Positions 20,015 through 27,717 of a DNA stretch of 64,000 nt are shown one piece after another (positions within the stretch are counted from its first letter, which is position 1; each line of letters starts with the position of its first letter). A program made the translations under genes and the position numbers. Source of the stretch: Curtobacterium sp. MCSS17_007. GTDB taxonomy: Bacteria; Actinomycetota; Actinomycetes; Actinomycetales; Microbacteriaceae. Below the pieces are notes generated by a model that saw only the letters and a list, made by a program, of their open reading frames with translations, did no database searches and was not told the DNA's origin. The stretch spans positions 3,038,001-3,102,000 of the forward strand of contig NZ_CP126257.1 in NCBI RefSeq assembly GCF_003234175.2, given 5' to 3'.

Positions 20015-20461
20015 TTACTGCGCGACCTGGTCGAAGGTGTACGCCTTGGGCTGCTGCGCGGCGTGCGGGTGCTCCGCGCCGGCGTAGACCTTCAGCTTCT
20101 TGAGCTGCTCACGACCGAGGGTGTTCTTCGGCAGCATGCCGCGGATCGCCTTCTCGACGGCGCGGGTCGGGTGCTTCTCGAGCATCTCCGGGTAGGAGGT
20201 CGCCGTGAGGCCGCCCGGGTAGCCCGAGTGGCGGTAGTAGACCTTCTTGGCGAGCTTGGAGCCGGTGAGGGCGACCTTGTCCGCGTTGATGATGATGACG
20301 TAGTCACCCATGTCCATGTGCTGGGCGAAGGTGGCCTTGTGCTTGCCGCGCAGGAGCGCCGCAGCGTGCGTGGCGAGACGGCCGAGGACGACGTCGGTCG
20401 CGTCGATGACGATCCAGTCGTGCTGGACGTCTGCCGGCTTCGGGGAGAACGTACGAGTCAC
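20015..20461 (-). CDS. rplM: 50S ribosomal protein L13
   Basis: L13 is an early assembly protein of the large subunit. The 148-residue protein has [37 protein letters not shown] and [19 protein letters not shown], all standard. The start is GTG 20461 giving [13 protein letters not shown]; a longer upstream extension is not conserved. It is the first gene of rplM-rpsI-glmM and has its own promoter 140 bases upstream. Confidence 0.97.
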   Translation of the reverse strand: MTRTFSPKPADVQHDWIVIDATDVVLGRLATHAAALLRGKHKATFAQHMDMGDYVIIINADKVALTGSKLAKKVYYRHSGYPGGLTATSYPEMLEKHPTRAVEKAIRGMLPKNTLGREQLKKLKVYAGAEHPHAAQQPKAYTFDQVAQ

Positions 20462-20599
20462 AGGTGTGCTGCTTTCGTGTCGAGGTGAGGAGTCCGTGAA
20501 TCCCGCTCCGGTGGGTGTTCCGCGGGCGATGCTCGTGGAACTGCCCGGTGGAGGGCTCATCTGACTGTCCGGCGCACGGGGCGCACAGACCAAGGAGAG

Positions 20600-20628
20600 A
20601 GCCTACCCGACGCGGCGCGCGTTGTCGA
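20600..20628 (-). promoter_or_regulatory. rplM promoter
   Basis: Minus-strand TCGACA (20628-20623) and TAGGCT (20605-20600) are 17 bases apart, giving an expected start near 20593 and a leader of about 130 bases before the rplM GTG. No L13 leader structure was recognised. Confidence 0.7.
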
Positions 20629-20712
20629 CCGGGACGATGGCGGTCCGGAGGCGCGGGGCGGCCGGGCCACGCGCCTCCCGTCCGTCCGCGGTCGCGCGAC
20701 GACGCACGGAAC

Positions 20713-20750
20713 GCGACATCGCACCCGTCGGACGACGGGTGCGATGTCGC
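20713..20750 (-). terminator. Terminator hairpin after the nuclease gene
   Basis: A perfect 17-bp stem, GCGACATCGCACCCGTC (20713-20729) with its complement at 20734-20750, around a GGAC loop. It starts 22 bases beyond the stop codon of the nuclease gene on the minus strand and also isolates the rplM promoter. The stem carries the CGACA/TGTCG base. Confidence 0.85.
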
Positions 20751-20772
20751 TGTTCGCGTGTCGGCGCGGGGG

Positions 20773-23700
20773 TCAGGCCGTGTGCGCCGCCCGGCGACGT
20801 CGTGCCGCGACCAGGCCGGCGCCGGACGCCAGCAGGAGCAGCGCGGCGGCGAGGCCACCGGTGAGCTCGGCCCCGGTGAACGCGAGCGAGCCCGTCGCCG
20901 GATCGATCCGGATGTCGGTCCAGCCGACGAGCGAACCGTCGGTGGTGGTGACCGCGAGGCGGTGCGCACCCGCCGTCGTGCCGACCGGGATCGTCACATG
21001 GACGGTGCCGTCGGCGGCGACCACCTCGGTGCCGAGGAGCACCGGGTCGGAGTACAGCCACACCGAGATCCGCTGCCCGGCGAGCGCCGCGCCGACACCC
21101 ACCGTGATCGTCTCGCCCGCACGGGCCGACGCCGGCGCGGTGATGCCGCCGCGGTCGGCCTCGGTGAGCGACGACGCGTCCGGTGCGACGGGGGCCTGAC
21201 CGGTGCCGGGGCCCGGCGTCGGCGTGGTGCCGGGGCCCGGGCCGGGCGTCTCACCGTCACCAGGCGTCTCGCCGTCACCAGGGGTCTCGCCGTCTCCCGG
21301 AGCCTCGGTGGCAGCCGTCTCGAAGCCGACCAGGATCGGGTCGTGGTCGCTCGCGCGGTACACGTCGTCGCGGTACAGGTCCGTGACGTTGTAGTCGTGG
21401 CGGCTGTACTCCAGGCCCACCGACTCGGTCGAGTTGATGTTCCAGATGTCCACGCCCGTGACCGTCTCCAGGGCCGCCGGAGACGCGAGCACGTGGTCGA
21501 GCGAGCCGCTCAGGCCGCTGAAGACGTAGGAGTACTCGGTGGAGTCCTCCGCCGGACCGAGGTCGGTGTACCCGGCGTCGCGCAGGACGACCATCGGGTC
21601 CTCCTCGCTGTAGGCGTTGAAGTCACCGAGCATGAACACCTTGTCGGTGCCGTACTTCGCCTGCTCGGTGGTCGAGAACGCGGCGAGCGCCTGCGCCTGG
21701 CGCACACGGTCGGCGTTCGAGGCGCCCTGGCCGTCGCCCTTGTCGGCGTTCTCGCCGGTGCCGGAGCCCTTCGACTTGAAGTGGTTCGCGATGACCAGGA
21801 AGTCGTCGTCGGCCGTCCCGCCGAGCGGGCGGAACGCGTCGGCGACGGGCTGTCGCGCGTTGACGAACGCCGGGTCGTCGAGGATGGTCGACTCGCCGAC
21901 GGGTGCGACCCGGTCCTTCTTGTAGATGAGCGCGAGACGGATGACGTCCTCGCTCGCGGGCAGCGTCGCCGGGGACGGCACGTACGCCCAGGTGTCCTGA
22001 CCGGTCGCGGCGTTCAGCGCGGCCACGAGCGTGCCGACGGCGGCGTCGCGGTCCTTGCCGAAGCGTGCGGAGTTCTCGATCTCCTCGAGCGAGACGACGT
22101 CGGCGCCGAGGGCGTTGATCGCCTTCACGATCTTCACCTGCTGGCGGGCGAGGTCGTCGGCGTTCGCGGCGCCACGGGCGTCGCAGCCACCGCGGACGGT
22201 CACGGGGTCGCCGTCGCGGTCGCTGTAGTACGTGCACCCGGCGAGCTGGTCGCCGGTGGTCGGGAAGTAGTTGAGCACGTTGAACCCGGCGAGCTTCAGG
22301 TCACCGCCGACCGCCTCGGGCGCCGGGGTGCGGACGTCCGAGAAGGACGCGGGCAGGTCGGCCGCGGGCGTCGCGCCCGTGATCGGCGTCGTGGGCTGGA
22401 ACTTCCACGAGTCGTTGCGGTGGTCGAGGACGACCGGGTGGGTGAAGGTCGCTGCGGCGCCGACCGTGACCGGACCCTGGGTGAGCCAGGACACCGGGAT
22501 CGACTGGTTCGCGGCGCTCAGGAAGTTCGTGCTCGCGCCGTCGTCGAGGACGACCTTGCGTGCGGCGTTGTCGGCGGCGACCGCTGCGGCCTCGGGGCTG
22601 CCCGGGCGGGCGACCTCGGTCGGCTGGACCAGGCGCTCGGTCCCGGCGGCCAGGGCGATCTCGCCGTACTGGTTCGTCGTGTAGTTGTCGGCGACCGTGT
22701 AGTCGCCCTGCGGCGCGATCAGCATGCTCTCGAGCGACTCGCGCTCGGCGTCGGTGCGCGGCAGGGTCAGCGTGGCGGGGACCGGCTGCACGACGCCCGC
22801 GGCGGGGAGCCGCTCGACGTCGGCGGTCGAAGCGACCTCGAGCTCGGTGAGTCCGTTGAACTCTGCCACCGAGCCGGTGAGGCGCACAGCGTCGCCGATC
22901 GAGACGCTGCCCGCGGTCGCGGCGGAGTACACGAACACGGCGTCCGACGCATCGTGGGTGGCGAGGTCGACCGTGCCCCCGGTGCCGGCGGTCTGGACCG
23001 TGTAGCCGTTCAGGCCGCCGGTGGCGTAGACCGCGGTGACGACACCCTCGGTGACCACGCGCCCGCCGACGTACGGCGACGCGGTGCCGGTGCCCTGCAG
23101 CTGCGCGATGGTGACCGCCTCGGCGGGACCGGCCGGCGTGCCGGGGTCGGTCGGATCGGGGTCGGTCGGGTCCGCGCCGCCGGTCTCGCCCGCGGCGTTC
23201 GTCGGTGTCAGGGCCGCCGTGACGGAGAAGTCGGTGCCGTTGACGTCGGTGTCCGTCGTCCCGGTCCGGGTCAGGCCGTTCGGCTCGCTGTTCGCGCCAG
23301 TCACCGAGCGGACGGCGCCCTCGTACGTGTTGGACGCGCCGTAGCCGAGCAGGTCGACGACGCCCGGCGTCCCGGTCGCCACCGGACCCGCCGGGAGCGC
23401 GAGCGCACCGGTGCCGTCCGAGAGCGCGAGCGTCCCGGTGGTGCCGGACGGGTTGATCGAGGCGGTGTCGTCCGCGGTCGGCAGGTCGGCCCCGACGGCG
23501 TTCGCGCCGCCGTTGCCGGCCATCGAGACGAGGAACGTGCCGTTCGCGGGGACGGTGCCCTCGAGGGCGCTCACCGAGAAGTTCCCGGTGCTGCCCGCCG
23601 CGCGGTACTGGAGCGACCACCCGGCGAGCGACACCGGCGTCGCGGTCGGGTTCGCGATCTCGACGAACTTCTCCTTGTAGAAGGCGTTCGCGCTGCCGCC

Positions 23701-23838
23701 CTTGAGGTACGCCTCGGAGATGACGAGGCCGGTACCCGCGGGGTTCGCGACGGCGGTGGAGACGGTGACGAGTGGGGCGGCGACGAGCGTCGCGGCCACC
23801 GTGGCGCACAGCACGGTGCGCCGCAGGAGGTTGGGCAT
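20773..23838 (-). CDS. ExeM/NucH-like secreted endonuclease with sortase-type C-terminal anchor
   Basis: A 1021-residue exported protein. Residues 1-31 form a signal peptide. A lamin-tail domain follows (TGLVISEAYLKGGSANAFYK), then a Pro/Asp/Thr linker, an OB-fold-like region (about 240-360), and an endonuclease/exonuclease/phosphatase domain with KLAGFNVLNYF, VSLEEIEN, LVIANHFKSKG, FMLGDFNAYS, and SDHDPILVGF, which together match ExeM/NucH-type extracellular DNases. Next come PGDGET repeats, an Ig-like domain, then LAFTG at residue 985, a hydrophobic stretch and RRRR. That tail looks like a sortase anchor (LAXTG is reported for class E sortases), so the enzyme is probably wall-attached. The ATG at 23838 has GAAGGTC upstream; TAGCGT (minus strand, plus positions 23872-23877) is a possible -10 box. 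Confidence 0.85.
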   Translation of the reverse strand: MPNLLRRTVLCATVAATLVAAPLVTVSTAVANPAGTGLVISEAYLKGGSANAFYKEKFVEIANPTATPVSLAGWSLQYRAAGSTGNFSVSALEGTVPANGTFLVSMAGNGGANAVGADLPTADDTASINPSGTTGTLALSDGTGALALPAGPVATGTPGVVDLLGYGASNTYEGAVRSVTGANSEPNGLTRTGTTDTDVNGTDFSVTAALTPTNAAGETGGADPTDPDPTDPGTPAGPAEAVTIAQLQGTGTASPYVGGRVVTEGVVTAVYATGGLNGYTVQTAGTGGTVDLATHDASDAVFVYSAATAGSVSIGDAVRLTGSVAEFNGLTELEVASTADVERLPAAGVVQPVPATLTLPRTDAERESLESMLIAPQGDYTVADNYTTNQYGEIALAAGTERLVQPTEVARPGSPEAAAVAADNAARKVVLDDGASTNFLSAANQSIPVSWLTQGPVTVGAAATFTHPVVLDHRNDSWKFQPTTPITGATPAADLPASFSDVRTPAPEAVGGDLKLAGFNVLNYFPTTGDQLAGCTYYSDRDGDPVTVRGGCDARGAANADDLARQQVKIVKAINALGADVVSLEEIENSARFGKDRDAAVGTLVAALNAATGQDTWAYVPSPATLPASEDVIRLALIYKKDRVAPVGESTILDDPAFVNARQPVADAFRPLGGTADDDFLVIANHFKSKGSGTGENADKGDGQGASNADRVRQAQALAAFSTTEQAKYGTDKVFMLGDFNAYSEEDPMVVLRDAGYTDLGPAEDSTEYSYVFSGLSGSLDHVLASPAALETVTGVDIWNINSTESVGLEYSRHDYNVTDLYRDDVYRASDHDPILVGFETAATEAPGDGETPGDGETPGDGETPGPGPGTTPTPGPGTGQAPVAPDASSLTEADRGGITAPASARAGETITVGVGAALAGQRISVWLYSDPVLLGTEVVAADGTVHVTIPVGTTAGAHRLAVTTTDGSLVGWTDIRIDPATGSLAFTGAELTGGLAAALLLLASGAGLVAARRRRAAHTA

Positions 23839-24033
23839 GCTGACCTTCGGCAGGAGGAGGGGGACCTCAGCACGCTAGCCACCTGCGGGGGCGCTCAGGT
23901 TTCCGGCAGGTGAACGATCCGGTCCACCCCCGTCCGGGGCGTGCCGCGCGGGGTCGTGACGGGGCCCGGCGCAGATGCGGCACGGACGCGGCGCGGACGC
24001 GGCGCGGGGGCCGGACGGGCCCCGGCGCGGTGG

Positions 24034-24780
24034 TCAGCCGACGACCGGCACCCACTCGCTCCCCACCCGGTGCACGGCCGGCCCGTGCCCCGGCAGCACG
24101 ATCTCCGGGTACGGCAGCGCCCGAGCGGACTCGAGCGCCGTCGCCTGGTCCGCCGTGAAGAACGGCGTGATCATCCGCGGTCGCGGCGGCCAGGACGCCG
24201 GCTGCGTGTCGTGGTGCGTGACGACGGCATCACCGGTGACGATCGCCCGTGCTGCGGGCAGCAGGTACGCGGTCGACCCGGCGGTGTGCCCGACGGCGGG
24301 GAACGGCGTCATCGCACGCCCCTCGAAGTCGCGGGCGGTGAAGGCGCGGGCGGTCGGCACCGTCACCGGCCGCAGTCCGTCCGAACCGATCGCGCGGGCG
24401 AGCCACCGGAGGGTCCGCGGCGCGGCGAGCCGTCCGCCGATGTCCGCCGGGGTGACCTGCTGCCGCGCCGGCCCACGGACGTTGTCGAGCTCGTCGGCGT
24501 GGGCCAGCACCTGCACGTGCGGGAAGCGCTCGAGGATCCCGGGGATGCCGCCGACGTGGTCGACGTGCCCGTGCGTGACGTAGACGCGCCGCAGGTCGGC
24601 GAGGTCGTGACCGGCCCAGCGCACGGTGTCGAGCACCAGGTCGGTGTCCGCCGGGTAGCCCGCGTCGACGAGTGCGACGCCGTCCTCCTCGGCGAGCACG
24701 ACCCAGTTCGAGACCGGTCCCTCGACGAACACCACCCCGGGGCCGACGGAGACGACGGAACGGGGCGTGCGCGAGCTCAT
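24034..24780 (-). CDS. MBL-fold metallo-hydrolase
   Basis: A 248-residue cytoplasmic metallo-beta-lactamase-fold protein. The metal-binding motif is THGHVDHVGG, with VGHTAGSTAYLL, IVTGDAVVTHH and VLPGHGPAVH as later ligand motifs, so two metals should be bound. The substrate cannot be predicted; hydroxyacylglutathione-hydrolase-like or other hydrolase roles are possible. ATG 24780 overlaps the truA stop codon as ATGA, so it is coupled to truA. A GC-rich stretch with GGGGCC/GGCCCC arms (about 24007-24024) downstream may stop transcription. Confidence 0.85.
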   Translation of the reverse strand: MSSRTPRSVVSVGPGVVFVEGPVSNWVVLAEEDGVALVDAGYPADTDLVLDTVRWAGHDLADLRRVYVTHGHVDHVGGIPGILERFPHVQVLAHADELDNVRGPARQQVTPADIGGRLAAPRTLRWLARAIGSDGLRPVTVPTARAFTARDFEGRAMTPFPAVGHTAGSTAYLLPAARAIVTGDAVVTHHDTQPASWPPRPRMITPFFTADQATALESARALPYPEIVLPGHGPAVHRVGSEWVPVVG

Positions 24781-25709
24781 CCCCCGACGGTACCGGCGCG
24801 CGGCTCGTCGTCGGTCCGCCGCGCACGGGTCTGCGCGGCCCGCGCCGCGAGCTCGTCGTCGGCGGGGTAGCCGACCTCGGTCAGCGTCAGGCCGACCGCG
24901 GGCGCCACCTTGAACGCGCTCGTGCGCTGCTCGGCGACGCGCAGCTCCTCGAGACGGTCCGGCCCGAAGCGTCCCTCGCCGACGGCGATGGTCGCACCGA
25001 CCATGGCGCGGACCATCGAGTGGCAGAAGGCGTCGGCCTGGAGGCGCGCCACCAGCACGCCGTCCGGCTCGCGGTCCCAGCGGAACTCCTGCAGCGTCCG
25101 GATGGTGGTCGCGCCCTCGCGCGGCTTGCAGAAGGTCGCGAAGTCGTGCAGCCCGAGCAGTGTCAGCGCACCGCGCTCCATCGCCGCCGGGTCCAGACGC
25201 GCCGGGTGCCACAGCGTGTGACTGCGACGACGGGGATCGCGCGGGGCGTCGGCGTCGGCGACCCGGTACTCGTAGCGCCGCCAGAGCGGGGAGAACCGGG
25301 CGTCGAACCCGTCCGGCGCGACCGAGGCCCGCGTGACGACGACGTCGCCCGTCGCCCCGGCGAGCCCGTTCACCCGCTTGACGAGCCCGTCGAGCGAGGT
25401 CCGCGGGGGCCCGTCCGGCGACGACCGCCGCGGACGGGTGAGCGCGCCCCACTGCTCCGGTGTCAGGTCGAGGTGGGCGACCTGCCCGGTGGCGTGCACC
25501 CCGGCATCCGTCCGACCGGCGACCGTCAGCAGCGGCGGCTCGCCCCACCGGGTGAAGACCGTGGCGAGCGCGGACTCGAGCGCGCCCTGCACCGTCCGCA
25601 GCCCGGGCTGTCGGGCCCACCCGGAGAACGCCCCGCCGTCGTAGGCAACGTCCAGCCGCAGCCGCACGGCACCGCTGCTGCCGGCGCCCGAGTCGTCCGT
25701 CCCTGCCAC
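24777..25709 (-). CDS. truA: tRNA pseudouridine synthase A
   Basis: TruA makes pseudouridine at positions 38-40 of the tRNA anticodon arm. The 310-residue product has LDVAYDGGAFSGWARQPGL, the catalytic aspartate in AGRTDAGVHATGQVAHL, and FCHSMVRAMVGATIAVGEGR near the C-terminus. It is a little longer than E. coli TruA because of an insertion near residue 90 (PRRSSPDGPPRTSLD). The GTG at 25709 lies seven bases after TACGCT (25717-25722), suggesting a leaderless message. In many actinobacteria truA follows rplQ directly; here four other genes intervene. Confidence 0.95.
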   Translation of the reverse strand: MAGTDDSGAGSSGAVRLRLDVAYDGGAFSGWARQPGLRTVQGALESALATVFTRWGEPPLLTVAGRTDAGVHATGQVAHLDLTPEQWGALTRPRRSSPDGPPRTSLDGLVKRVNGLAGATGDVVVTRASVAPDGFDARFSPLWRRYEYRVADADAPRDPRRRSHTLWHPARLDPAAMERGALTLLGLHDFATFCKPREGATTIRTLQEFRWDREPDGVLVARLQADAFCHSMVRAMVGATIAVGEGRFGPDRLEELRVAEQRTSAFKVAPAVGLTLTEVGYPADDELAARAAQTRARRTDDEPRAGTVGG

Positions 25710-25777
25710 GGGAGCGAGCGTACCGGGGCCGGGACGGGCCTCCCGTCCGACCGCGCTGTCGGAGACCGACCCTGCAC

Positions 25778-25830
25778 CGCTGACGGCGGCCGTCCGCCGG
25801 TGTCAGCGCCGCGTCAGTGCCGCGTGAGCG
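25778..25830 (+). promoter_or_regulatory. Putative SARP-type operator: heptamer repeats with 11-base period
   Basis: Three direct heptamers GTCAGCG (25802-25808), GTCAGTG (25813-25819) and GTGAGCG (25824-25830) are exactly 11 bases apart, with near-identical spacers CCGC. An inverted GTCAGCG is present at 25778-25784. Eight bases after the third heptamer is CACGAT (25839-25844), a possible -10 hexamer, followed by a GAAAGGA ribosome binding site for the ABC ATPase gene. SARP regulators are known to bind direct heptamer repeats of 11-base period about 8 bases before the -10; a SARP-type gene lies next to the operon. This link is inferred. Confidence 0.5.
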
Positions 25831-25874
25831 GCCGGCGGCACGATCGTCCCGACATCGACGAAAGGACCTGTGCG

Positions 25875-26870
25875 ATGACCACCACACCACTCGCCGTCGA
25901 GGCGACCGGCCTCGTCAAGACGTTCGGCACCAACCGCGCCGTGGACGGTGTCGACCTCCGTGTCGAGGCCGGCACGGTGTACGGCGTGCTCGGCCCGAAC
26001 GGCGCCGGCAAGACCACCACGATCTCGATGCTCGCGACCCTGCTCCGGCCGGACGGCGGCGAGGCCCGCGTCTTCGGGCACGACGTCCGCCGCGAGCCGC
26101 AGACCGTCCGCTCCCTGATCGGGGTCACCGGGCAGTACGCGAGCGTCGACGAGACCCTGAGCGCCACCGAGAACCTCGTCATCTTCGCGCGACTGCTCGG
26201 GCTGTCCCGCGGCGACGCGAAGCGCAAGGCACGCGAGCTGCTCGAGCGCTTCGGGCTGACCGAGGCCGCGTCGCGCCCGCTCAAGGCGTTCTCCGGCGGC
26301 ATGCGGCGCCGGCTGGACCTGGCGGCGAGCCTCATCGCGCAGCCGCCGCTGATCTTCCTCGACGAGCCGACCACCGGCCTCGACCCGCGGACCCGCGCGC
26401 AGATGTGGGACACGATCCGCGAGCTCGTCGCGAGCGGGTCGACCGTCCTGCTCACGACGCAGTACCTCGACGAGGCCGACCAGCTCGCCGACCGCATCGC
26501 CGTGATCGACCACGGGCGCGTGGTCGCCGAGGGCACCGCCGACGACCTGAAGTCCTCGGTGGGCACCGCCTCGCTGCAGCTCCGCCTGGGGGACGCGGAG
26601 CCGGACGCCCTCGCGACCGCGGCCGCGCTCGTCGAGCGCGTGCTCGGCACCCCGGCGGTCGTCAGCCCGGAGGGTGCACGGCTCACCGCCCCGATGACCG
26701 CGCCCGACCGCGTCACCGACCTGCTCGTCTCGTTCCGCGACGCGGGCGTCTCCCTCGCCGAGATGAGCGTGCAGAAGCCGACCCTCGACGAGGTCTTCTT
26801 GCACATCACCGGCGAAGCGGAGGTCGCTGACGCGTCCGCCGCCGCCGACCTCGAAGGGAGCCTCGCATGA
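25875..26870 (+). CDS. DrrA-like ABC transporter ATP-binding protein
   Basis: A 331-residue ATPase subunit. It has Walker A GPNGAGKTTT, Q-loop VTGQYASVDE, the signature FSGGMRRRLDLAASL, Walker B PLIFLDEPTTGLDPRTR and H-switch-like LLTTQYLDEAD. The C-terminal extension SVQKPTLDEVFLHITG is typical of DrrA/daunorubicin-resistance and related ABC-2 exporters. The substrate is unknown and no drug cluster is nearby. The ATG at 25875 follows GAAAGGA at a normal distance. Its stop overlaps the permease start as ATGA. Confidence 0.93.
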   Translation: MTTTPLAVEATGLVKTFGTNRAVDGVDLRVEAGTVYGVLGPNGAGKTTTISMLATLLRPDGGEARVFGHDVRREPQTVRSLIGVTGQYASVDETLSATENLVIFARLLGLSRGDAKRKARELLERFGLTEAASRPLKAFSGGMRRRLDLAASLIAQPPLIFLDEPTTGLDPRTRAQMWDTIRELVASGSTVLLTTQYLDEADQLADRIAVIDHGRVVAEGTADDLKSSVGTASLQLRLGDAEPDALATAAALVERVLGTPAVVSPEGARLTAPMTAPDRVTDLLVSFRDAGVSLAEMSVQKPTLDEVFLHITGEAEVADASAAADLEGSLA

Positions 26871-27706
26871 CCACCACCACCGCCCCGACCACCCGCCCGT
26901 CCTCGACGCCACGCGTCACCCCGCGACCCGGGGTCGGCGGCTCCGGCCTCGCGGCCACGGTCCGCCAGTCGTTCACGATGGCGTACCGCGGGCTCGTGAA
27001 GATCCGCCGCACCCCGGAGCAGCTGTTCGACGTCACGCTCATGCCGATCGTCTTCACGGTGATGTTCACGTACATCTTCGGCGGCGCGATCTCGGGCGAC
27101 GTCGGCAGCTACCTGCCCGTGATCATCCCCGGCATCCTCGTGCAGACGGCGATCACGTCGTCGATCGTCACCGGGGTGCAGCTCCGCGAGGACATGGACA
27201 AGGGCGTGTTCGACCGCTTCCGGTCGCTCCCCATCGCCCGGATCGCCCCGCTGGCCGGAGCCCTGCTCGCCGACACCGTCCGCTACGCCATCGCGACGAC
27301 GATCACGTTCGTCGTCGGGATCGTCATGGGGTTGCGGCCGACCGGGGGCTTCGGCGCCGTGCTCCTCGCGGCGCTCCTCGTCATCGTGGTCGCGTGGGCG
27401 ATCAGCTGGGTCTTCGCCTACTTCGGGGTCATCGCGCGCACGGCGTCGAGCGTCTCCGGGATCGCGAACCTCGTGCTCTTCCCCCTGACGTTCCTGTCCA
27501 ACGCGTTCGTCCCGACCGACACGCTGCCGAGCTGGCTGCGCTGGTTCACCGAGGTCAACCCGGTCTCGCACCTCATCACCGCCGTCCGCGACCTCGTGAA
27601 CCACGGCGTGGTGGGCAGCGACCTGTGGCTCAGCCTGCTCGGCGCCGCCGTGGTCGTCGCGGTGTTCGCACCCCTGACGGTCCGCGCCTACATGCGGAAG
27701 GCCTGA
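26867..27706 (+). CDS. ABC-2 type transporter permease (DrrB-like)
   Basis: A 279-residue ABC-2 permease with a hydrophilic N-terminus of about 35 residues and six predicted membrane segments. Family landmarks include LMPIVFTVMFTYIFGGAI, YLPVIIPGILVQTA, MDKGVFDRFRSLPIARIAPLAG and PLTFLSNAFVPTDTLPSWLRWF, which fit daunorubicin-resistance-type exporters. It overlaps the ATPase gene by four bases and ends only 11 bases before the convergent regulator gene. There is no room for a usual terminator between them. Confidence 0.92.
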   Translation: MTTTTAPTTRPSSTPRVTPRPGVGGSGLAATVRQSFTMAYRGLVKIRRTPEQLFDVTLMPIVFTVMFTYIFGGAISGDVGSYLPVIIPGILVQTAITSSIVTGVQLREDMDKGVFDRFRSLPIARIAPLAGALLADTVRYAIATTITFVVGIVMGLRPTGGFGAVLLAALLVIVVAWAISWVFAYFGVIARTASSVSGIANLVLFPLTFLSNAFVPTDTLPSWLRWFTEVNPVSHLITAVRDLVNHGVVGSDLWLSLLGAAVVVAVFAPLTVRAYMRKA

Positions 27707-27717
27707 CGCCACCGACG

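Noticed and set aside
20515..23913. An 1132-codon open frame on the plus strand opposite the nuclease gene
   Set aside because: The minus-strand frame has signal peptide and catalytic motifs in order; the plus frame is compositionally a shadow.
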